A DNA stretch of 10,489 nucleotides from an uncultured Collinsella sp. Its GTDB lineage: Bacteria > Actinomycetota > Coriobacteriia > Coriobacteriales > Coriobacteriaceae. The DNA lies in the NCBI GenBank assembly GCA_900554585.1, contig USHS01000025.1, positions 1 through 10,489 of the forward strand, in the 5' to 3' direction. A program made the translations under genes and the position numbers. Below, in pieces: positions 1-6,705 of the stretch. The notes beneath the pieces are model-generated. The model saw only the letters and a list, made by a program, of their open reading frames with translations. It was not told where the DNA came from and did no database searches. Position 1 is the first letter of the stretch; the number at the start of each line of letters is the position of its first letter.

Positions 1-307
1 CACCACGGTCGCGCGCGTGATGGTGGCGCTGCCGGGCGAAGCCGGCGTTATTGCTGACGTGCCGGGCCTGCGCAGTCTGCCGCTCGTGGGGCATGAGCGG
101 GGCTTGGCACGCGCGTTTCCCGAGATCGTCGAGGCGTCGCGTGCGTGCCGGTTTGGCGACTGCACGCATACCCACGAACCGGGCTGCGCCGTTCGCGAGG
201 CCGAGGATGCCGGGCAAATCGACAGCCTGCGCCTGGAGACGTTCCAAAACCTGGCGTCATCCATGCGTGTGAGTGCTCAGATGCTCGATCCCGATGTCCA
301 TCTGTAA
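1..307 (+). CDS. rsgA: Small ribosomal subunit biogenesis GTPase RsgA, C-terminal part (5' truncated)
   Basis: Partial gene; the reading frame is already open at base 2 and only about 101 C-terminal residues are visible. RsgA is a circularly permuted GTPase that acts late in 30S subunit maturation. The visible part starts in the switch region of the GTPase domain (T-T-V-A-R followed by a D-V-P-G motif, where the family usually has DTPG). It then enters the zinc-binding C-terminal domain, with the pattern Cys-x4-Cys-x-His-x5-Cys (CRFGDCTHTHEPGC), the RsgA zinc knuckle. The family-typical stretch ending in G-x-I and a helical tail follow. The stop is TAA at 305-307, and an intrinsic terminator follows directly, so this gene belongs to a separate transcription unit from the pilus genes. 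The identification is firm; the upstream G1/G3 motifs lie outside the window. Confidence 0.9.
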   Translation, partial: TTVARVMVALPGEAGVIADVPGLRSLPLVGHERGLARAFPEIVEASRACRFGDCTHTHEPGCAVREAEDAGQIDSLRLETFQNLASSMRVSAQMLDPDVHL

Positions 308-324
308 TTGAATCTACCTATGAC

Positions 325-359
325 AGCCGTCTCCCAACGGTACGGGAGGCGGCTTTTTT
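325..359 (+). terminator. Rho-independent terminator after rsgA
   Basis: A GC-rich stem pairs 326-335 (gccgtctccc) with 344-353 (gggaggcggc). One G-U pair is present and an extra A-T closes the base. The loop is 336-343, and a run of six T follows from 354. It starts 18 bases after the rsgA stop and ends rsgA transcription. The A-poor side on the reverse strand makes a bidirectional role unlikely. Confidence 0.88.
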
Positions 360-400
360 ATTGCCGATGCGCCCCTAAACGTGCGTTTTGCCGACGTGCT

Positions 401-446
401 GACCAAAACCTTGCCACGAGCTTGACGGGCCGGTCAGGTTTTGGTC
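401..446. repeat. 11-bp perfect inverted repeat upstream of the pilus operon
   Basis: gaccaaaacct (401-411) is matched exactly by its reverse complement aggttttggtc (436-446), with 24 bases between the arms. The inner bases are not complementary enough for a simple hairpin terminator and no T tract follows. The arrangement looks more like two operator half-sites on opposite faces for a dimeric regulator. A related tcaaaaccaa lies at 464-473, partly paired with ttggttt at 452-458. The operator role is an inference. Confidence 0.55.
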
Positions 447-483
447 GGCAATTGGTTTGACACTCAAAACCAAGATCGCGATC

Positions 484-543
484 GCACCGTTTTGCTGCTT
501 GCCCGCTCGGACAATGGTGCTACGGGCATCCGCCCGGTGCTAC
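484..543 (+). promoter_or_regulatory. Possible alternative RNA structures in the cpaB leader
   Basis: Two mutually exclusive foldings are visible. In the first, 484-490 (gcaccgt) pairs with 514-520 (atggtgc, one G-U) and 523-527 (cgggc) forms a hairpin with 532-536 (gcccg). In the second, 484-489 (gcaccg) pairs with 535-540 (cggtgc) and encloses 500-505 (tgcccg) paired with 523-528 (cgggca). The octamer ggtgctac occurs twice (516-523 and 536-543) and supplies the competing arms. The ribosome binding site begins about seven bases later. It matches no riboswitch class I can name, and chance pairing in GC-rich DNA is possible. Confidence 0.25.
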
Positions 544-548
544 CTTGA

Positions 549-554
549 GAGGAG
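549..554 (+). promoter_or_regulatory. Ribosome binding site setting the cpaB start
   Basis: The purine run gagaggag contains AGGAG and ends five bases before the GTG at 560. A TTG further upstream at 545 is in frame but lies before this site, so the GTG is the better start. Confidence 0.7.
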
Positions 555-559
555 CGGCC

Positions 560-1219
560 GTGAACAAGAGCAAGCGCATCGCCATCAGTCTAATCGCGGG
601 TGTGCTCGCCGCGCTGCTCTGCATGGTCTACGCATCGTCGATTCGCTCGCAGGCTGAGCAGGTCCAGACCGAGACGCTGGCCAAGTATGGCGGCGATCGC
701 GTCGAGGTGTGCGTCGCGGCGCGTGATATCGATGCGGGCGAGACCCTCGACGAGACCAATGTCATAACCCAGGAATGGCTGGCGAGCCTGCTGCCGCGCG
801 ATGCGGCGACCGAGCTACGCCACGTGCGCGGTGACGTGACGACCTCGCGCATCCCTAAAAATGCCGTGATTTGCGATGTCTACACCAAAACCGAAAGCCA
901 CACGCTCGAGGTGCCCAAAGGCAAGGTCGCCGTTTCGGTGGCGGTCGATGCCGAGCATTCGGTCGGAGGCGCCACGGGCGTGGGCAGCTACGTGGATGTG
1001 TACGTGCAAAAGGACGGCGTGACCGATCGGCTGTGCGGTGCGCGCGTGATCGATACCAGCGAAGAGGCCGGTGCCACGCGCGAAGGCAAGATCGAATGGG
1101 TGACGCTGGCGGCCGACCCCGAAGACGTTAAGGAATTGCTGGGGGCCTCGGGCAAGGGGACGGTCAGTTTGACGATTCCCGCCACGGTGCGCGGCAAAAA
1201 GAGCGGAGGCGACGAGTGA
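560..1219 (+). CDS. cpaB: CpaB/RcpC-like Flp pilus assembly protein with SAF domain
   Basis: 219 residues. The start is the GTG at 560, five bases after a purine-rich ribosome binding site; an in-frame TTG at 545 precedes that site and is less likely. A positively charged N-terminus (N-K-S-K-R) and one membrane segment (about residues 8-25) anchor the protein, with the remainder outside. Residues about 47-108 form a SAF-type domain (V-x-V-x-A-A-R-D-I-D-A-G-E-T-L), the hallmark of CpaB. Residues about 118-210 match the RcpC/CpaB region, with A-V-S-V-A-V-D and a G-x-Y-V-D-V-Y-V strand. In diderm Tad systems CpaB works with the secretin; with no outer membrane here, its likely role is in the periplasm-like space or cell wall around the pilus. 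It is the first gene of the operon, and its stop overlaps the ATG of the next gene. Confidence 0.85.
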   Translation: MNKSKRIAISLIAGVLAALLCMVYASSIRSQAEQVQTETLAKYGGDRVEVCVAARDIDAGETLDETNVITQEWLASLLPRDAATELRHVRGDVTTSRIPKNAVICDVYTKTESHTLEVPKGKVAVSVAVDAEHSVGGATGVGSYVDVYVQKDGVTDRLCGARVIDTSEEAGATREGKIEWVTLAADPEDVKELLGASGKGTVSLTIPATVRGKKSGGDE

Positions 1220-2136
1220 TGAAGGCGATCTGGCTTGCGTGCTGCGCGTGCGGCGATTACGGGCTGTTGCAGCGGGAAGTCGAGGGCCGTGATGCGGGTG
1301 CACAGGTGCTTCGCGTGGGTGACCTGGACGGGCTGGTTTCCATGGCGCGGGCGTTTCCGTCGCGCCGCGGGGCTGCCATCATCGCGGCGTCTCTGTTTGA
1401 TACCGAAGATGTGCGCAAGACTGTTGCGCGCCTGACGGCCGAAGGCCGCGTGAGTCGCGTGGTCGTGTTGATAGAAGCGCTCGATCCGTCGGATATCGAG
1501 GGGCTGTTTCGCGCGGGGGCGACCGAGGTCATCGCTGCACACAGTATATGCGGCAACGGGCGCGCGGGCGAGGGAGCGGTTGATTCCGATCGGCGCATGA
1601 CGATTGAGCCCGATGCTTTTGTTGATAGGGAACCCGGGGCGCCTCGCGCTACAAGAGGCCCGCGTGTTGATGATTATGGAAAAGCGGAAGCCGAGCATGG
1701 TCGGCGCCCCCGGAACCCCCTTGTATACGATGACGCTGGAGGGCCGGCGCAGCATGCTGGCGACTCCCCGGCAGTAGATATGGGATACGTGCACGGCGTG
1801 AATCTGGCGGATGAACTCGACGAAGTTGAGGGCCTTGCCGGGTGCGGCGAGTTGTCGCTGATGCAGCATGAGCAGATTGCGCAGAACGAGCCTGCCTCGC
1901 AGACCGAACAAGCAGCCATGCCGGCTTGGACGCAGCACGTGGTTGCGGCGGGGGAGACGGGGACGCTGTCACCGACGCCCGCCCCGCCGCCTCCGATGCC
2001 GCCGGCAGACGCTACCGCTCCGCCATCTGCGCTATTTCGGGTTCGGGCGGTTGCGGCAAGTCGACGATCGTTGCCACCATGGCACACACATCGTCGCTGT
2101 TGGGCTTGCGTGCCGCCGTGCTCGACCTGGACCTGA
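1219..2136 (+). CDS. cpaE: CpaE/TadZ-like protein, N-terminal pseudo-receiver part (frame-broken)
   Basis: The open frame starts at ATG 1219 (overlapping the cpaB stop) and ends at TGA 2134-2136; an in-frame GTG at 1216 is an alternative. Residues about 1-110 resemble the atypical receiver domain of CpaE/TadZ. They show alternating hydrophobic strands and helices (G-A-A-I-I-A-A-S-L, then V-V-V-L-I-E-A, then F-R-A-G-A-T-E-V-I-A-A), with no clear phospho-acceptor aspartate. A long, low-complexity, acidic and then proline-rich linker follows (about residues 115-265, ending P-T-P-A-P-P-P-P-M-P-P). The last ~40 residues (R-V-R-A-V-A-A-S-R-R and on) are not family-like: they are the out-of-frame reading of the Walker A region that makes sense one frame over. 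I read this as the front half of a single cpaE gene interrupted by a -1 frame change somewhere in 1872-2040. Confidence 0.65.
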   Translation: MKAIWLACCACGDYGLLQREVEGRDAGAQVLRVGDLDGLVSMARAFPSRRGAAIIAASLFDTEDVRKTVARLTAEGRVSRVVVLIEALDPSDIEGLFRAGATEVIAAHSICGNGRAGEGAVDSDRRMTIEPDAFVDREPGAPRATRGPRVDDYGKAEAEHGRRPRNPLVYDDAGGPAQHAGDSPAVDMGYVHGVNLADELDEVEGLAGCGELSLMQHEQIAQNEPASQTEQAAMPAWTQHVVAAGETGTLSPTPAPPPPMPPADATAPPSALFRVRAVAASRRSLPPWHTHRRCWACVPPCSTWT

Positions 2137-2852
2137 TGTTTGGAAACCTTTACGACTTGTTAGGCGTCGATGCTCCGCGCGATATGGCGGCACTTATCGA
2201 GCCGTCGGCGGCGGGCATGCTCACCGAGCCGGATATCGTAGCCGCTTCGATGCGCGTGGCGCCGGGCGTTACGCTCTGGGGTCCCGTCGGGGCGCCCGAG
2301 CAAGCCGAGCTCATGGCACGTCCGGTGGAGCTACTGCTTGATGTTCTGCGTCGCGAATCCGACGTGGTCTTTATCGATACCTCGGTCTTTTGGGGCGACG
2401 CCGTGGCGGCTGCGGTGGCGGCGAGCGACCGTTGCCTGGTCGTTGGCGATGCGGCGGTGTCGTCCGCGGCATCGGCATCGCGCGTCATTGAACTGGCAGG
2501 TCGAGTAGGTGTGCCGCGCACGCGCATGAGCGCCGTGTTCAACCGGTTCGGTGCGCGCGGGGCAGACGAGGACGTCGCCATGCGCTTTGAGATTGCCTGT
2601 GCGTTAAGCTCCAAGATTCGTATCGCCGATGGCGGGCAGGATCTCGCCGCGCTCATGGCGTTTGGGCGCGCTGACGAGGCAGTGGGGCAGACCAGCGCTT
2701 TTGCGACTAGCGTGCGCGAGGCCACGCGCGAGATGCTCGTGGAACTGGGGTGCGCCGTCGGCCCTTGGAGCGATATGGTCGCCGACCGTGCAACGCGCAC
2801 CGAACGCCCGCGTATCCGCCTTCCCTGGTCGCGCGAGGGTGATCAGCGATGA
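1926..2852 (+). CDS. cpaE: CpaE/TadZ-like ParA/MinD-superfamily ATPase, C-terminal part
   Basis: 308 residues if counted from TTG 1926; the frame is open from 1872. This is the ATPase half of CpaE/TadZ, which localises Tad pilus assembly at the membrane. Walker A is G-S-G-G-C-G-K-S-T (residues 39-47), the A' region is V-L-D-L-D-L-M-F-G-N-L (65-75), and Walker B is V-V-F-I-D (147-151). The K-G-G-x-G-K signature lysine of the family is replaced by Ser40, while the P-loop Lys45 is kept. TTG 1926 is the only start-type codon between the upstream in-frame stop (tga 1869) and Walker A, and it has no ribosome binding site. This half therefore probably needs the upstream reading frame, so the gene is either frameshifted, recoded, or carries a sequence error. 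Its TGA overlaps the tadA ATG by four bases. Confidence 0.72.
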   Translation: MDAARGCGGGDGDAVTDARPAASDAAGRRYRSAICAISGSGGCGKSTIVATMAHTSSLLGLRAAVLDLDLMFGNLYDLLGVDAPRDMAALIEPSAAGMLTEPDIVAASMRVAPGVTLWGPVGAPEQAELMARPVELLLDVLRRESDVVFIDTSVFWGDAVAAAVAASDRCLVVGDAAVSSAASASRVIELAGRVGVPRTRMSAVFNRFGARGADEDVAMRFEIACALSSKIRIADGGQDLAALMAFGRADEAVGQTSAFATSVREATREMLVELGCAVGPWSDMVADRATRTERPRIRLPWSREGDQR

Positions 2853-4177
2853 GCCTGCAAACGAGGATTAAGGCTGCCGGCGCTGCGGCGGCGGCAGCGC
2901 CTGTAGATGTGGGGCGTCGCCGCGCCGTCAAGCGCCGCACCAAGCGCGCCGTGATGGACCGCATGGGTTACGACGAAGTGGCGCGTATCAGCGCCTATAT
3001 CGACCCGGCACTTGCCCGCTCGGAATTGCGTCCTGCGGTGGAGGCGGCGCTCAATGTTGAGGAGCCGACCGATCTCGCGACGCCCGAGCGCGAGACCATC
3101 ATCGACGAGATTTTGGATGACGTGGTGGGCTTGGGGCCGTTGCAGCCGCTCATCGAGGACGACACCGTTACCGAGATCATGATCAACGGCTGCCGCTCGG
3201 CTTTCTTTGAACGCGGCGGCGTCTTGTACCCCATCGAGCATGCGTTTGAGGATGATGAGCAGATCCGTGTGCTTATCGACCGCATTATCTCGCCACTTGG
3301 CCGCCGTATCGACGAGCGCAGCCCCATCGTCAACGCCCGCCTCAAAACGGGCTATCGCGTCAACGCGGTGATTCCGCCCGTGGCGATCGACGGACCGATC
3401 CTCACCATCCGCAAGTTCTCGGACCGCATCTGTTCGTTGGACGAGCTTGTGGGCCTGGGATCGCTGCCGCTTTGGTATGCGCAGCTGCTGTCGTGTGCGG
3501 TGTCGCTGCGACAGGACCTGGCGGTTGCGGGAGGCACGGGATCTGGTAAGACCACCCTGCTCAACGCGTTGTCATGTGAGATTTCCACCGGCGAGCGCAT
3601 CGTGACGATCGAGGACTCTGCCGAGCTCAAGTTTGCGTATCATCCGCACGTGGTGCGCCTAGAGGCGCGCGAGGCTTCAATTGAGGGCGAGGGCGCGGTG
3701 ACGATCCGCGACCTGGTAACTAATGCCCTACGCATGCGCCCCGACCGCATCGTGGTGGGCGAGGTGCGCGGTGCCGAGTGCTGCGACATGTTGCAGGCCA
3801 TGAACACGGGCCACGACGGGTCGCTCACCACACTTCATGCGGGTTCAGAACAGGAGACCGTGGTGCGTCTGACGTTGCTTGCGCGTTATGGCATCGATCT
3901 GCCGAGCGAGCTCATCGAGGAGCAGATTGCCATGGCGCTCGACGGCATCGTGATGTCCGAGCGCCACGCCGATGGCAGGCGCTTCGTCTCCTCGTATTCG
4001 GGGGTGCGACGCGCCGCATCGGGCGGCGTAGAGCTCGAACGCTATGTGACGTTCGATGCCGCCGAGCGCACCTGGACGCTTGACCGCGAGCCGCCGTTTA
4101 TCGCAGAAGGCCTGCGGTCGGGGACGCTCGCACAAGAGGAGGTGGACGAATGGAGATCACTGTGCCCCTCGTCGTAG
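2849..4177 (+). CDS. tadA: TadA/CpaF secretion ATPase powering Flp pilus assembly
   Basis: 442 residues, a full-length CpaF/TadA member of the type II/IV secretion (GspE/PulE-like) ATPases. It is a cytoplasmic hexameric motor that drives pilin insertion through TadB/TadC. The N-terminal helical part (about 1-95) is basic at the start. The L-G-P-L-Q-P-L-I and E-I-M-I-N-G segments near 95-115 are typical of CpaF. Walker A is G-G-T-G-S-G-K-T (228-235), the Asp box is [10 protein letters not shown] (251-260), Walker B is [10 protein letters not shown] (301-310), and the His box is [11 protein letters not shown] (321-331). All catalytic elements are present. The ATG overlaps the preceding TGA (ATGA), indicating translational coupling with the CpaE gene. 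Its 3' end overlaps tadB by 28 bases. Confidence 0.95.
   Translation: MSLQTRIKAAGAAAAAAPVDVGRRRAVKRRTKRAVMDRMGYDEVARISAYIDPALARSELRPAVEAALNVEEPTDLATPERETIIDEILDDVVGLGPLQPLIEDDTVTEIMINGCRSAFFERGGVLYPIEHAFEDDEQIRVLIDRIISPLGRRIDERSPIVNARLKTGYRVNAVIPPVAIDGPILTIRKFSDRICSLDELVGLGSLPLWYAQLLSCAVSLRQDLAVAGGTGSGKTTLLNALSCEISTGERIVTIEDSAELKFAYHPHVVRLEAREASIEGEGAVTIRDLVTNALRMRPDRIVVGEVRGAECCDMLQAMNTGHDGSLTTLHAGSEQETVVRLTLLARYGIDLPSELIEEQIAMALDGIVMSERHADGRRFVSSYSGVRRAASGGVELERYVTFDAAERTWTLDREPPFIAEGLRSGTLAQEEVDEWRSLCPSS
4136..4143 (+). promoter_or_regulatory. Strong ribosome binding site for tadB inside the tadA 3' end
   Basis: gaggaggt lies six bases before ATG 4150 and within tadA. It supports the 28-base overlap and this tadB start. 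Confidence 0.7.
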
Positions 4178-5076
4178 GGGGCTTGGCAGGGCTTTCTGTC
4201 GCGACGGCGTGCGGGGCGGAACCTCGTGTGCCGCAGGTATTGCCGGCGGAGCTGGCGCGTCAGGCGCTCGAGACGGTGGCAGAGAAGCTGCCGCGTGAGC
4301 TGGTGGAAAACGATCTGCTGAAAAAGATCGCCCGTTCGTGGGCATCGCTGGCTCCGGCGCATCGCCTTGGCCTCGTGATCGAAGATGCTTCGGGACGTTT
4401 GGCGTTTCTGCTGCTATCGAGCGGTGTCTGCTGCGTTTTACTAACGATGGTGTCGTTATCGCCCCTCGGATTTGCCTTGGGACTTGTTGCTCCGTTTGCC
4501 GTTGGTGCCGCTCGGGATGGCTTTGAGAGCCGGCGCGAGCAACACGATGCAGAAGAGGCAATGCCCGAGGCGTTTACCGCACTTTCCATGTCGCTTGCCT
4601 CGGGACATTCGCTGGCCCAGGGCATGCGCTTTGTGGGCGCTCATGCGCAAGAGCCAGTGCATACCGAGTTTTTGCGGGTGGCGGCGGCGATCGATTGCGG
4701 CATCTCGGCGACCGACGCGCTCGATGACTTGCTCGTGCGTATCGACGCCCCCGGTCTTTCGCTTGTGACCTTGGCGCTTAAGGTGTCTCAGCGCACCGGC
4801 GCTCCGCTTGCCGACTTACTGTCCGAGGCGTCGAGCATGGTGGGGGAGCGCATTGAGCTCAAGCGCCGCCTGGATGTTAAGACGTCGCAGGCTCGCATGT
4901 CTGCGCATATGGTCGCGGCGATGCCGGCGGGCATGTGCGCGGTGTTGGCGCTGCTTTCGGCAGATTTTCGTCGCGGTCTTGCGACGCCTGCCGGCGCGGG
5001 CGCTGTGGTGCTGGGTCTTGCCCTCAACGCCGTTGCCCTGGTGGTTATCCGGCGCATTATGCGGGTGGAGCTATGA
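4150..5076 (+). CDS. tadB: TadB-like inner-membrane platform protein (T2SSF domain)
   Basis: 308 residues. It is one of the two polytopic membrane proteins on which the TadA motor acts. There is a hydrophobic N-terminus (about 1-20), a pair of membrane segments around 83-121, a cytoplasmic T2SSF (GspF-like) domain around 138-250 and two more membrane segments at about 251-270 and 281-300. The T2SSF core shows the usual M-P-E-A-F-T-A-L-S-M-S-L-A-S-G-H-S-L-x-x-G pattern, then G-x-x-x-x-D-A-L-D-D-L and the A-L-x-V-x-x-R-T-G-A-P-L helix. The start is ATG 4150, chosen by the strong ribosome binding site at 4136-4143. The TGA overlaps the ATG of tadC by four bases. Calling it TadB rather than TadC rests on gene order and the longer N-terminal membrane region. 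Confidence 0.88.
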   Translation: MEITVPLVVGGLAGLSVATACGAEPRVPQVLPAELARQALETVAEKLPRELVENDLLKKIARSWASLAPAHRLGLVIEDASGRLAFLLLSSGVCCVLLTMVSLSPLGFALGLVAPFAVGAARDGFESRREQHDAEEAMPEAFTALSMSLASGHSLAQGMRFVGAHAQEPVHTEFLRVAAAIDCGISATDALDDLLVRIDAPGLSLVTLALKVSQRTGAPLADLLSEASSMVGERIELKRRLDVKTSQARMSAHMVAAMPAGMCAVLALLSADFRRGLATPAGAGAVVLGLALNAVALVVIRRIMRVEL

Positions 5077-5714
5077 GCGCCCCGGTTGCAGTTGCGGCTT
5101 GCCTGTGCGCCCTGAGTGTATTTGTCGCGACGGGTTTGGATCGGGCGGATGCACGCAAGATCGCAGGGGCCTGCAAGCGCGAGGCGGTGCTGGTCGCTGC
5201 CGCGGGTCGCTCGGTGGTCGATGCTCTGACCGCGCGAGTGAAGGGCGCGGTTGGAGCGGGCGGCCCGGCGCGAGTGTCGCTCGGCGAAGTGTCCGAGACG
5301 ATCGATGTTGTGCGCTTGGGTCTTTCGGCCGGTCTTTCGTTTGATGCGGCGCTTGAGATTTTCTGCGCCAACCGCCGGTCAGTGCTGGCTCTTCGCCTTG
5401 AGCGCGCCTGCATGGCGTGGCAGGTGGGCGTGGGCACGCGTGAGGACGAGTTGTTGGCCGCCGCGCGCGACCTGGACGTGCGAGCGCTCGAGACCTTTGC
5501 CATCACGGTGGGGCAGGCGCTCGCCCTGGGTGCCCCACTTGCCGAGACGCTGGCCGCTCAAAGTCGCGAGATCCGTGCGGCTCATCGCGCCGCGGTCGAG
5601 CGCGAGATCGAGCGTGCACCCGTCAAGCTGCTGATTCCCACCGGCACGCTCATCTTGCCGGCGTTGCTTCTGTCCATATTGGGCCCGCTGCTGGGAGCAG
5701 GCGGGATGATGTAG
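5073..5714 (+). CDS. tadC: TadC-like inner-membrane platform protein (T2SSF domain)
   Basis: 213 residues, starting at ATG 5073, which overlaps the tadB stop (ATGA). It is the second GspF-like platform protein and partner of TadB. There is a hydrophobic N-terminal segment (about 1-20), a T2SSF domain (about 72-185) with the G-L-S-A-G-L-S-F-D-A-A-L pattern and the later G-Q-A-L-A-L-G-A-P-L helix, and a C-terminal membrane segment (about 186-208) rich in leucine. It is shorter than many TadC proteins because the usual pair of N-terminal membrane helices is reduced to one. The frame remains open upstream to 4935 inside tadB, but nothing there supports an earlier start. The stop lies 10 bases before flp. 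Confidence 0.85.
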   Translation: MSAPVAVAACLCALSVFVATGLDRADARKIAGACKREAVLVAAAGRSVVDALTARVKGAVGAGGPARVSLGEVSETIDVVRLGLSAGLSFDAALEIFCANRRSVLALRLERACMAWQVGVGTREDELLAAARDLDVRALETFAITVGQALALGAPLAETLAAQSREIRAAHRAAVEREIERAPVKLLIPTGTLILPALLLSILGPLLGAGGMM

Positions 5715-5724
5715 GGAGGAATAC

Positions 5725-5958
5725 ATGAACACGATGACTGACGCTGCTGGCAAGGTCCAGGGCTGGGCGTTTTGCCGGGCGGCACATGTTCGTCAGCGCG
5801 CCAAGGAACTATTGCAGGAGGAGAGTGCACAGGGTACCACCGAGTATGCCATCTTGGTCGGCGTGCTCGTGGTGATCGCGATTATCGCCATCGTCGCATT
5901 TAAGGGCAAGGTCCAAGATCTATGGAACGCTATCAGCGAGGGCATCAACAGCCTGTAG
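5725..5958 (+). CDS. flp: Flp-family prepilin, likely the major pilus subunit
   Basis: 77 residues. ATG 5725 is preceded by gggagga with four intervening bases. The N-terminal leader is long (about 36 residues) and basic. It ends in Q-E-E-S-A-Q-G, followed by T-T-E-Y-A-I-L-V-G and a hydrophobic helix (about 42-59), then a short amphipathic tail ending in S-L. This is the Flp type IVb pilin layout. The expected processing site is after Gly37, which puts Glu at +3 and Tyr at +4 rather than the more usual +5/+6. The E-Y pair typical of Flp pilins is present. Being directly downstream of tadABC is the normal context. The processing peptidase is not in the window. A downstream membrane-protein gene may start inside this gene. 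Confidence 0.9.
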   Translation: MNTMTDAAGKVQGWAFCRAAHVRQRAKELLQEESAQGTTEYAILVGVLVVIAIIAIVAFKGKVQDLWNAISEGINSL

Positions 5959-6485
5959 AGGGCGAGCGCCCCATCGGGGTGCTGCTGGTGTTTGCTTGCC
6001 TGACCGTGGCGATAGCGGCGGTGCTTTGGGGGCTTAACGCCGCGCGGCAGCAGCGTCCTGGGACCGCCTCCGATTTGGGCTCAGATTCGGCGGTGGCGTC
6101 TCAAAAAGATGAGATGCGAGATGCGGACGATTCGGATGTCGCTGTCACGGCGCAAACCTTTCTGCGGACGCTCGACAAGCGGTCTGGCACTGCGACGGAT
6201 TCGCCTGAGGGCAACGCGATTGCGGTCCGGCTTGCATGGTCCGAGGACCGACCGATGACCGAAGCGGCGGCGGATATGCTGCGTGCCTATCGCGAGGTAC
6301 CCACGGCGCAACTTGCTCTGAGCGGCTATCTCGACATCAAGGGAAACGTGTGGGGCGCCATCGTGCGCGACGAACGCGGCTGGGTCGATATGGTGACAAT
6401 TGCCGCGGATGCTGGCGATGCTTCGTGTCGTCTGCGCGCCGTGCGCCTGAGCCCGCAGGCAACGGACTCAAAGGAGGGATCGTGA
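5922..6485 (+). CDS. Unknown single-pass membrane protein of the Tad operon
   Basis: Up to 187 residues. I do not recognise the family. ATG 5922 lies inside flp (37-base overlap) with only a weak aagg site before it; GTG 5979 is an alternative that would start just at the membrane segment. From ATG the N-terminus is polar and basic, followed by a hydrophobic helix (about 18-38), a low-complexity acidic stretch (about 45-72), and a mixed region. That region contains conserved-looking A-V-R-L-A-W, A-L-S-G-Y-L-D and G-N-V-W-G-A-I-V segments, which suggest a folded extracytoplasmic beta-rich domain. It ends two bases before the next gene's leader, which has a strong ribosome binding site overlapping its 3' end. 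Its place between the two Flp-like genes suggests a pilus accessory role, but no function can be named. Confidence 0.75.
   Translation: MERYQRGHQQPVEGERPIGVLLVFACLTVAIAAVLWGLNAARQQRPGTASDLGSDSAVASQKDEMRDADDSDVAVTAQTFLRTLDKRSGTATDSPEGNAIAVRLAWSEDRPMTEAAADMLRAYREVPTAQLALSGYLDIKGNVWGAIVRDERGWVDMVTIAADAGDASCRLRAVRLSPQATDSKEGS
6471..6477 (+). promoter_or_regulatory. Strong ribosome binding site for the second Flp-like gene
   Basis: aaggagg lies nine bases before ATG 6487 and inside the 3' end of the preceding gene. It supports this start over other ATGs nearby. Confidence 0.7.
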
Positions 6486-6486
6486 A

Positions 6487-6705
6487 ATGCATGATGTCCT
6501 GCGTGAGGAATCTGCCCAGGCGACGGTCGAATACGCCATCGTCACGGTGGCGCTGTTATCGATCGTGCTGGCGATCGCGGGACTTTGGCGTGCCGGCACC
6601 GATGGGCGCTTGGCGGCGCTGGTTGAGCGGGCGGCATCCCATGGCGTTGCCTCGACGTCGGTTATCGACGCCGCTGCGGGCGCTAAGGACATCGCGTTGT
6701 ATTGA
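6487..6705 (+). CDS. Second Flp-like small pilin/pseudopilin
   Basis: 72 residues, start ATG 6487 with a strong aaggagg nine bases upstream. A very short leader (M-H-D-V-L-R-E) is followed by E-S-A-Q-A-T-V-E-Y-A-I-V and a hydrophobic helix (about 17-33), then a short polar tail ending in L-Y. The E-Y pair and the helix match Flp/TadE-type type IVb pilins. The residue where Gly would sit in a canonical Flp cleavage site is Ala, so whether it is processed is open. It is likely a minor pilin or pseudopilin of the same pilus. The TGA at 6703-6705 lies within the region where the next gene could begin. Confidence 0.8.
   Translation: MHDVLREESAQATVEYAIVTVALLSIVLAIAGLWRAGTDGRLAALVERAASHGVASTSVIDAAAGAKDIALY

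Larger units (their letters stand above)
360..559 (+). promoter_or_regulatory. Leader / control region of the Tad pilus operon
   Basis: No gene is supported in these 200 bases. The region lies between the rsgA terminator and the first pilus gene, so the operon promoter should be here. A TTGACA hexamer sits at 457-462, but 16-18 bases downstream I see no convincing -10 box (gatcgc or similar), so no promoter is called with confidence. AAAACC/GGTTTT-type elements recur at 404-410, 437-442 and 466-471. A 10-bp palindrome, gatcgcgatc, sits at 474-483. Short complementary segments in the last 75 bases are given as separate entries. Confidence 0.5.

Noticed and set aside
457..486. Sigma-70 promoter with TTGACA at 457-462
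   Set aside because: The -35 hexamer is perfect but no acceptable -10 box lies 16-18 bases downstream, so it is not listed as a promoter.
484..559. Known riboswitch such as cyclic-di-GMP in the leader
   Set aside because: The conserved core sequences of the c-di-GMP-I and -II classes are not visible; only short generic stems are present.
988..1938. Long reverse-strand open frame (316 codons) opposite cpaB and the first half of cpaE
   Set aside because: It lies opposite recognisable forward genes, has no recognisable domains or ribosome binding site, and reflects GC-rich codon bias on the forward strand.
1926..2040. Canonical programmed -1 frameshift site in cpaE
   Set aside because: I looked for an in-phase X-XXY-YYZ heptamer in the overlap and found none; the G and C runs are out of phase for tandem slippage. 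Recoding is kept only as one option.
4311..4330. Hairpin cgatct...agatcg inside tadB
   Set aside because: It is inside an intact coding region, has a 6-bp stem and no T tract, so it is likely incidental.
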